Below are positions 14,084-18,898 of a DNA stretch of 18,898 nucleotides, one piece after another. The notes below the pieces were generated by a model, which saw nothing but the letters and a program-made list of their open reading frames with translations, had not been told where the DNA came from and searched no databases. The stretch comes from Blastocatellia bacterium (lineage in GTDB: Bacteria > Acidobacteriota > Blastocatellia > Pyrinomonadales > Pyrinomonadaceae). Numbering within the stretch: position 1 is the first letter of the stretch; every line of letters starts with the position of its first letter. The position numbers and the translations under genes are program-made. The stretch spans positions 1 through 18,898 of the forward strand of contig PSRF01000052.1 of assembly GCA_003175865.1 (NCBI GenBank), written 5' to 3'.

Positions 14084-15793
14084 GTGAAAAGAATTTGGTC
14101 TCACACGGTTGCCCTACTGCTCGTTCTAACGATCCTTGTCCCCGGCTTCATTGTTGCGCAACAGCGTTCCCAATCGGGCGGCACCTCCAGTAGTGCCCCG
14201 GTATTGCCCGGTTATCCGGTTCGTCGCGCCAATCGGAATAATTCAACTGCGGTCGCCGCTGTAGAACGCGATTTTGACGAAGCCCTCCGCGTGATTCAGC
14301 AGCAATATGTAGACGGTCGACAGCTGAACTACAACGATGTTTTCAAGTCGTCAATCATCGGTATGTTGCGATCCCTGGATCCTCATTCCAATTACTACGA
14401 TCGCGAAGAGTTTGACGAACTGAAAACGGATCAACGTTCGCAGTATTTCGGCATTGGCGCATCAATTCAGAATTATATTTACTCAGATACTGCTGACACT
14501 TACATAACGGCTACCTTCGAGAATTCGCCCGCTGCCCGAGCGGGGCTTCGTTATGGTGACAAAATTCTCGAGGTCGACGGCGTTAGCATGACTGGCAAGT
14601 CGTCCTTAGAAGTACGCGATAAAATTCGCGGACCCCGAGGCACAACTGTCCATCTAACTCTAGAACGTGCGGCAGAAAACCGCGTTGAAAAAGTTGACAT
14701 CACCCGCGAGGAAATTCCTCAGCCGTCAATTCCTGACGCGTACATGTTACGACCCGGCGTCGGTTACATCGACATGACCCGTGGTTTCAACTTCACAACA
14801 ACTGATGAATTACTGGGCGCCCTCGAGAAACTCCACGCGAGCGGTATGACTTCGCTCGTGCTCGATCTCCGAAACAACCCCGGCGGATTCCTGGACCAGG
14901 CGATCCATGTTGCTGAAGTGTTTTTGAGAAACGGTCAACTAATACTGACGCAAAAAGGGCGAAATGGTTTCAGAGATAACTCATATGAATCCCGTAACAG
15001 CAATCCGGACATGACGCCGATGGTGATACTCGTCAATGAGAATACTGCGTCAGCTTCGGAAATCGTCGCTGGTGCGATGCAGGATCATGATCGAGCGTTG
15101 ATTGTCGGCCAGACCAGTTTTGGCAAGGGGTTGGTCCAAAGCATCATTCCATTGGAGTACGGCGCTGGGTTGACGCTGACATCAGCCAAGTACTTCACGC
15201 CGTCTGGAAGATTGATTCAACGTGACTACTCCAACGGTGGATTCTACGATTACTACACACATGGTGGTGCAGGTCAAAAGACGGACACAGCAAAGCCAAC
15301 AGGCCCGGAGCGACGTACCGACACCGGCCGTGCGGTCTATGGCGGCGGCGGAATTTCCCCCGACGAGCCAGTTGCACCACGAACTACAAATCTTACTCAA
15401 CGTAGATTGCTGAGTCCGATATTCGCCTTCTCGCGAGACCTGCTTAATGGCAGGATTCGTGGGCTTGAGTCGAGTCAACTGAGAGGCGGCATCGACTTTC
15501 GTCATGAACTGCAGTCGACCGATTTGCAGATTACTAATGCCATGTTCAAAGCATTCAGAGACTTTGTCGCCAGTGATCCTGCCTACAATGTCTCGCTGGC
15601 TTCGGTGGATCGTTACCGCTCCTTTATCGAATCGCAGATGCGATTCAATCTCGTAACTGCAGTCTACGGCCGCGTCATGGGAGACCGGGTCTTCATCATG
15701 ACTGACGACCCACAGGTCGCGAAGGCCGTAGACGTGTTGCCCAAGGCTCGCGACTTGGCCCAGACAACATTTCGTTCCAAGGCTCAACCATAG
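14084..15793 (+). CDS. Secreted S41 (C-terminal processing) peptidase with PDZ domain
   Basis: The GTG start at 14084 has AGAGG 7 bases upstream. A signal peptide (about 1-25, ending F-I-V-A-Q) directs the 569-residue protein to the periplasm. A helical N-terminal region has Y-V-D-G and L-R-S-L-D-P-H-S-N-Y-Y. A PDZ domain follows at about 122-195 (F-G-I-G-A-S...A-G-L-R-Y-G-D-K-I-L-E-V-D-G). The S41 core has L-D-L-R-N-N-P-G-G and the Ser-Lys dyad S323 in T-A-S-A-S-E and K348 in T-S-F-G-K-G, with the usual 25-residue spacing. Residues about 395-430 are a Gly/Pro-rich insertion and the last 130 residues a family-specific tail. Ctp peptidases trim C-termini of envelope proteins or PDZ-recognised substrates. 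It stands alone, with its own terminator. Confidence 0.95.
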   Translation: MKRIWSHTVALLLVLTILVPGFIVAQQRSQSGGTSSSAPVLPGYPVRRANRNNSTAVAAVERDFDEALRVIQQQYVDGRQLNYNDVFKSSIIGMLRSLDPHSNYYDREEFDELKTDQRSQYFGIGASIQNYIYSDTADTYITATFENSPAARAGLRYGDKILEVDGVSMTGKSSLEVRDKIRGPRGTTVHLTLERAAENRVEKVDITREEIPQPSIPDAYMLRPGVGYIDMTRGFNFTTTDELLGALEKLHASGMTSLVLDLRNNPGGFLDQAIHVAEVFLRNGQLILTQKGRNGFRDNSYESRNSNPDMTPMVILVNENTASASEIVAGAMQDHDRALIVGQTSFGKGLVQSIIPLEYGAGLTLTSAKYFTPSGRLIQRDYSNGGFYDYYTHGGAGQKTDTAKPTGPERRTDTGRAVYGGGGISPDEPVAPRTTNLTQRRLLSPIFAFSRDLLNGRIRGLESSQLRGGIDFRHELQSTDLQITNAMFKAFRDFVASDPAYNVSLASVDRYRSFIESQMRFNLVTAVYGRVMGDRVFIMTDDPQVAKAVDVLPKARDLAQTTFRSKAQP

Positions 15794-15803
15794 TTCCGAC
15801 TAC

Positions 15804-15831
15804 GGCCGCCATCGCAAATGGCGGCCTTTTT
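15804..15831 (+). terminator. Rho-independent terminator of the S41 gene
   Basis: GGCCGCCAT (15804-15812) pairs with ATGGCGGCC (15818-15826) around CGCAA, followed by TTTTT. It begins 10 bases after the S41 stop. Confidence 0.92.
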
Positions 15832-15917
15832 CGCAGGCGCTGTGTTTCAGGGGTAAAACAAAGTCTTGCGTCTAAAACCGCCGTGTGTTAGCTTGAGCAG
15901 TGAGGTGAAGGCCTGAA

Positions 15918-16340
15918 ATGACCAGACCGTTCAAAGCGCTAGTCAATACAGAAGAACTAGGTCGTGCCGTTCATCGTCGTCGTGAGGAACTCGGTCTAAG
16001 TTTGCGTGATGTCGCAAATGTGACGGGAGTGTCTGCATCGACGCTTTCTCGCATTGAGAATGGCACGGGTAAGCCTGACGCGGACAATATTGCTCGCCTC
16101 ACCTCGTGGCTCGATGTGCCGATGGAAAGAATATTGAGTGGTCGTCATCCTCAATCCGCTGCAGCGAATCCCGTTGTTTATTACCCGCAAGAACCGACAC
16201 CTGAAATCGTTGAAGCTCACTTACGCGCTGACCGGAACCTTACCCCTGAAACAGCTTCAGCCTTGTCAGAACTCTTCCGTGTCGCGTACGCACAGTTCAG
16301 TCGCACCTCAAACGAGAAGCCGACCAAGAAACGGCGATAG
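15918..16340 (+). CDS. XRE family transcriptional regulator
   Basis: The 140-residue protein has an N-terminal Cro/C1-type helix-turn-helix (about 12-72): L-G-R-A-V-H-R-R-R-E-E-L-G-L-S-L-R-D-V-A, then V-S-A-S-T-L-S-R-I-E-N-G (38-49), then the third-helix region and L-D-V-P-M. The C-terminal part (about 92-128) is helical, with T-P-E-T-A-S-A-L-S-E-L-F, and ends in a basic K-K-R-R tail. The ATG has GAAGG 6 bases upstream. The next gene, 29 bases on, encodes an ImmA/IrrE-family protein. In phage ICEBs1 ImmR/ImmA and in Deinococcus DdrO/IrrE, the XRE repressor is the cleaved substrate of such a partner, so this protein is probably a repressor controlled by its neighbour. That link is inference. 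Confidence 0.92.
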   Translation: MTRPFKALVNTEELGRAVHRRREELGLSLRDVANVTGVSASTLSRIENGTGKPDADNIARLTSWLDVPMERILSGRHPQSAAANPVVYYPQEPTPEIVEAHLRADRNLTPETASALSELFRVAYAQFSRTSNEKPTKKRR

Positions 16341-16357
16341 TCTCGTGGCGCATCTCC

Positions 16358-16363
16358 TATAAT
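16358..16363 (+). promoter_or_regulatory. TATAAT -10-like box placed for a leaderless transcript
   Basis: A perfect TATAAT ends 6 bases before the ATG at 16370, in the 29-base gap after the XRE gene. Initiation 7 bases beyond the box would fall on the A of that ATG. No -35 match is seen, and the ATG has no Shine-Dalgarno. Confidence 0.4.
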
Positions 16364-16369
16364 TAATAC

Positions 16370-16963
16370 ATGGCGTGGTCGAACCTGCCTCCAGGTGAAA
16401 AATGGCGGAACTATGAGTTGAGAGCTTTAGCATTGCGAGACTTCGCTCGTGTGCGCGTCGATTACCCGCTCGATCCATTCAAACTAGCGAAGTTTGCGAA
16501 CCTAATGGTTGTGGATTTCGAAAAGATCGAGGGGCTTAGTCAAGAGTCGCGCGAACAACTGCTCTCGTCGTCGGTAGAAAACTGGTCGGGAGGAGCTTGC
16601 ACATTACCGAACGGAATGAAGCTGGTGATACTGAATCCCAGTCATGGTCGATCGCGAACAAATGCGACGTTGATGGAGGAGATCTGTCACGTCTTCCTTG
16701 GTCATGAACCAAACCGGATCGGGATAGTGGTGCAAGATGCGAAAGGTAAGATGCGCGCGCGCGACTATCGTCAGGAAGATGAAGATGAAGCGTACGGCGT
16801 TGGCGCCGCGGCATTGGTTCCGTTCACAGCACTTCGTCGTTTTGTTTACCAGGGGAAAAGCTCACAGGACATCGGACGTCACTTCGGCGTAAGCCGTGAG
16901 CTGGTTGAATATCGAATGAAAGTGACGAAACTGTGGCGTCTATATCGAGACGCACACTCGTAG
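16370..16963 (+). CDS. ImmA/IrrE family protein with variant metal motif
   Basis: The 197-residue protein has the COG2856 layout. An N-terminal helix (Y-E-L-R-A-L-A-L-R-D-F-A) and P-L-D-P-F-K-L-A are followed by strands including M-K-L-V-I-L-N-P. Then comes the metal region T-L-M-E-E-I-C-H-V-F-L-G-H (100-112), and D-E-A-Y-G-V-G-A-A-A-L-V-P (138-151), where a third ligand glutamate is expected. A C-terminal segment, S-S-Q-D-I-G-R-H-F-G-V-S-R-E-L-V-E-Y-R (164-182), completes the family pattern. The usual HExxH reads E103-E104-I-C-H107, so the first histidine is replaced by Glu. It may still bind metal with Glu as ligand, or be a non-proteolytic sensor. IrrE/ImmA proteins cleave or inactivate XRE repressors upon stress, and an XRE gene lies directly upstream. 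Confidence 0.88.
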   Translation: MAWSNLPPGEKWRNYELRALALRDFARVRVDYPLDPFKLAKFANLMVVDFEKIEGLSQESREQLLSSSVENWSGGACTLPNGMKLVILNPSHGRSRTNATLMEEICHVFLGHEPNRIGIVVQDAKGKMRARDYRQEDEDEAYGVGAAALVPFTALRRFVYQGKSSQDIGRHFGVSRELVEYRMKVTKLWRLYRDAHS

Positions 16964-17198
16964 CTCTCAAGAAAGACGAAGCGAGAGTCCTTCCGCGGCT
17001 TGGCCGCTGTCCTTGCGGAAAGTCTCTGACTTTCCGCCGCCCGCGATGAGGAGCGGGGCTGCGGGTGCAGGCGGAGCCTCACAAGTTTTGACCGCGCACA
17101 AGAAAGCCAAAGGCTTGCCGCAAGGAGTGCGGCAGAGCCACATCGCTACGCAGAACAGGCAGAGGTTCGCAGGGAAACCATGCGAGAGATCCGCGCCT
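16964..17198. other. Gene-free stretch dense in small inverted repeats
   Basis: Most of the 343-base gap 16964-17306 is GC-rich and hairpin-rich. GCGGC/GCCGC lies at 16995-17007, the perfect 10-bp palindrome at 17015-17037, AAGCC/GGCTT at 17104-17116, and TGCCGC/GCGGCA at 17116-17134. Frames through it (for instance 17013-17216) are Gly/Ala/Lys-rich and not protein-like. A transcribed non-coding element or a cluster of dispersed repeats is possible. Confidence 0.5.
17015..17037. repeat. Perfect 10-bp inverted repeat
   Basis: GCGGAAAGTC (17015-17024) and GACTTTCCGC (17028-17037) are exact reverse complements around TCT. TTCCGC at 16991-16996 can compete for the left arm. No T-run follows, so it is not a standard terminator. 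Confidence 0.8.
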
Positions 17199-17227
17199 TT
17201 TACCGTTTGGACTTAAACCTCTATAAT
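17199..17227 (+). promoter_or_regulatory. Sigma-70-type promoter of the GAF/phosphatase gene
   Basis: TTTACC (17199-17204) and a perfect TATAAT (17222-17227) are 17 bases apart. The -35 matches consensus at four of six positions. Transcription would start near 17234, giving a leader of about 73 bases before the ATG at 17307. Confidence 0.65.
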
Positions 17228-17306
17228 CACCTGGGCGCCTTGAAGTAGCATTGACAAACACACACTCCAGCCACGTCAGCGGCAACTCATTAGCACAGAC
17301 AACCGA

Positions 17307-18605
17307 ATGAGTGAACAGGTTAAAGAAGCAGCTACGCACGGTCTAACAACGATCGACAAACTGCGCATGCTGCTTGATATCAGCAAGAAAATCAGTCGTT
17401 CTCTCGATCTCCAGGAAGTTCTCAACCTGGTGATGGATACGCTTGATTCGTTGATTCCTTACGACGCCGCCGGCATTTTTGTCCTTCAGTGTGTCGACAA
17501 GGATTCAGTACCTGAAGGTGAAGAACCCTGTGTTTTTCGTTCTGAGGCGGTACGCGGTTACGACATCGATGAACTGCAAGACCTGCACTTAAAGTTGGGT
17601 GAAGGTTTCATCGGCAACGTGGCAATCAGTGGTGAGCCGATCATTTCTCACGATGTTCGCGACAATCCTGTGTATGTCAATGCTCGAGATCGCACGCGAT
17701 CAGAAATGGTGGCGCCGATTATTTCGAACGATGAAGTTATTGGTGTATTCGACCTGGAGAGTGATGAGTTAAGTGCTTATTCAGAAGATGACCTACAGGT
17801 ATTAATGATGTTGGCATCGCAGGTTGCGATCATCATCGAGAAGGTAATGCTTCATGAGCAGTTGATTGAGAAGAAACGCCTTGAAGGTCAGTTAGAAGTA
17901 GCACGACAAGTGCAGCTTGAACTTCTCCCAGCAAGGGATCCGGAACTGGCCGGATTCGACATTAGCGCCTACAACTTTCCCACTGAAGAAGTTTCTGGCG
18001 ACTACTATGATTGGGTTCCAATCTATGACGATCAGATTGGAATCGTCATCGCAGACGTTTCTGGCAAAGGCATCCCAGCGTCGTTACTGATGGCGTTTTT
18101 GCGAGCCAGTCTGCGTGCCGCAACGCACATCGGTTACGCGACTCACATTTCCATGGCCAAAGTTAATTACCTGCTTTGGGAGTCAATCGAGCGAAATCAG
18201 TTTGTTACGGCGTTCTACGGAATTCTGGATGCTACGAACAGAACTCTGTCGTATTCGAATGCTGGTCATAATCCTCCGCTCTTGATCAACGCAGACGGAA
18301 AGCAACGCTTTATCGAACGCGGAGGCCTGCCTCTGGGAATGTTCCGCGACACCCGTTATCACGAATATTACCAGTGGTTCGAACCCGGCGACATGCTGGT
18401 GCTCTATACTGATGGTGCGACGGAAGCACTGAACGAAGCCGGCGAGGAATTTGGAAAAACTCGACTCGCAGCTTCGGTGAGTGAAGCTTACGAGTTGAGT
18501 GCACGCGAAGTGATATCGAATATTCAAAAAGCTGTAATGGACTGGACCGGCGGCAAAGGTGCGACCGACGACGTCACCTTTTTTGTAATAAAGGCCCTAA
18601 AATAA
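17307..18605 (+). CDS. GAF domain PP2C/SpoIIE-type serine phosphatase, RsbU-like
   Basis: The 432-residue protein has a GAF domain (about 30-178), with I-S-R-S-L-D-L-Q-E-V-L at the start and M-V-A-P-I-I-S-N-D-E-V-I-G-V-F-D-L-E-S in its core. A helical linker follows (about 182-208, ending A-R-Q-V-Q-L-E-L-L-P, the standard RsbU/P lead-in), then a SpoIIE/PP2C domain (about 215-430). Mn-binding acidic residues are all visible: D232 and D235 in G-D-Y-Y-D, D250 in A-D-V-S-G-K-G, D369 in Y-T-D-G, and D421/D422 in T-D-D-V-T. Such enzymes dephosphorylate STAS anti-anti-sigma factors in partner-switching stress or motility circuits, gated by a ligand on GAF. No STAS or RsbW-like kinase gene lies next to it. 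The ATG lacks a strong Shine-Dalgarno, but a promoter is present. Confidence 0.95.
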   Translation: MSEQVKEAATHGLTTIDKLRMLLDISKKISRSLDLQEVLNLVMDTLDSLIPYDAAGIFVLQCVDKDSVPEGEEPCVFRSEAVRGYDIDELQDLHLKLGEGFIGNVAISGEPIISHDVRDNPVYVNARDRTRSEMVAPIISNDEVIGVFDLESDELSAYSEDDLQVLMMLASQVAIIIEKVMLHEQLIEKKRLEGQLEVARQVQLELLPARDPELAGFDISAYNFPTEEVSGDYYDWVPIYDDQIGIVIADVSGKGIPASLLMAFLRASLRAATHIGYATHISMAKVNYLLWESIERNQFVTAFYGILDATNRTLSYSNAGHNPPLLINADGKQRFIERGGLPLGMFRDTRYHEYYQWFEPGDMLVLYTDGATEALNEAGEEFGKTRLAASVSEAYELSAREVISNIQKAVMDWTGGKGATDDVTFFVIKALK

Positions 18606-18610
18606 AAGCA

Positions 18611-18642
18611 AAAACGCAGGAGATCTAACTCTCCTGCGTTTT
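18611..18642. terminator. Bidirectional Rho-independent terminator
   Basis: AAAACGCAGGAGA (18611-18623) and TCTCCTGCGTTTT (18630-18642) form a perfect 13-bp stem with a TCTAAC loop. The A-run on one side and T-run on the other suit both the phosphatase gene and the opposing partial gene. Confidence 0.9.
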
Positions 18643-18664
18643 GAATTTCGAAGTTAAGTTGATT

Positions 18665-18898
18665 TTAGTGTCCCGTTAACGAAAGATGAGCGTGGTCACC
18701 CCCGGGTGCCAACGGAGCACGATAGTCGCCGAAGTGGAATTCCGCTTCGCTTTCCGACAATGCATAAACGTCAAAACCATATGCATCCAGATAGTCTGCT
18801 AAATCATCGGGGGAAAGTAGATAGACCGAGGGGGAGTAACCCGCTTCAACTCGAATTTCCAGCAGGCGCTCGATCACTTCCAGCGGAGCAAAACATCG
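18665..18898 (-). CDS. C-terminal part of an unidentified protein, cut by the window edge
   Basis: The minus-strand frame is open from the right edge to a stop at 18665, giving at least 77 residues. A GTG within it (18877) would give 70 residues, but the frame continues without a stop to 18898, so the true start is probably outside. The visible part includes a helix V-I-E-R-L-L-E-I-R-V-E-A-G-Y, then Y-L-L-S-P-D-D-L-A-D-Y-L-D-A-Y-G-F-D-V-Y-A-L, and an acidic stretch before a His/Gly-rich end. I do not recognise it. It ends 22 bases from the bidirectional terminator, which fits a real, expressed gene. Confidence 0.6.
   Translation of the reverse strand, partial: RCFAPLEVIERLLEIRVEAGYSPSVYLLSPDDLADYLDAYGFDVYALSESEAEFHFGDYRAPLAPGGDHAHLSLTGH

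Noticed and set aside
15866..15894. TTGCGT-N17-TAGCTT as a promoter of the XRE gene
   Set aside because: Both boxes match consensus at only about three of six positions; a promoter is expected here but this one is too weak to call.
17013..17216. Possible 67-residue protein in the gap before the phosphatase gene
   Set aside because: It runs through clustered inverted repeats and the phosphatase promoter, lacks a ribosome binding site and has no protein-like pattern.

Overview
The window looks like ordinary chromosome from a free-living Gram-negative-type bacterium with roughly balanced base composition. The best guess is an acidobacterium of the Blastocatellia/Pyrinomonadaceae kind. This rests on remembered family resemblance: a VIT/VWA secreted protein, paired M16 peptidases with a fused beta domain, a Ycf48-like propeller, a secreted S41 peptidase, an XRE + ImmA/IrrE pair, and scattered short palindromic repeats. 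It has not been tested by a search. There is no rRNA, no tRNA, no transposase, no CRISPR array and no recognisable prophage.

Left part (1-5067). A small zinc-ribbon protein is divergent from a hypothetical protein. An isocitrate-lyase/PEP-mutase superfamily enzyme follows, converging on a secreted unknown protein. Next is a plus-strand cluster holding a one-domain XdhC, a DUF962/Mpo1-like membrane protein and a second, longer XdhC. This is a divided molybdenum-hydroxylase maturation module with no hydroxylase genes in view. A secreted NTF2/SnoaL-like protein converges on it. Two intergenic repeat structures lie here: an inverted pair of REP-like units (2403-2496) and a long imperfect inverted repeat (4865-4950).

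Middle (5068-13858). An MFS exporter, a large secreted VIT/VWA protein and a secreted Asp-box (Ycf48-like) beta-propeller lie on the plus strand, ending in a strong terminator near 10106-10131. On the minus strand, a ribbon-helix-helix-like DNA-binding protein precedes two M16 peptidase genes separated by a single base. The first carries the zinc site (HxxEH) and the second lacks it, the pattern of an active/inactive M16 heterodimer. The second also has an added C-terminal beta-rich domain.

Right part (14084-18898). A secreted S41 C-terminal-processing peptidase with its own candidate promoter and terminator comes first. It is followed by an XRE repressor-like gene and an ImmA/IrrE-family protein whose metal motif is ExxxH-like (EEICH) rather than HExxH. 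The latter has a TATAAT box exactly where a leaderless transcript would need it. After a 343-base stretch dense in small hairpins comes a GAF + SpoIIE-type (RsbU-like) phosphatase with a good promoter and a bidirectional terminator. A truncated gene runs off the right edge.

The most interesting points are the XRE/ImmA-IrrE pair with its variant metal site, the divided XdhC cluster, the catalytic/non-catalytic M16 pair with its fused domain, and the non-coding repeats. I did not find a clear, wholly undescribed multi-gene system; the novelty claims are modest.
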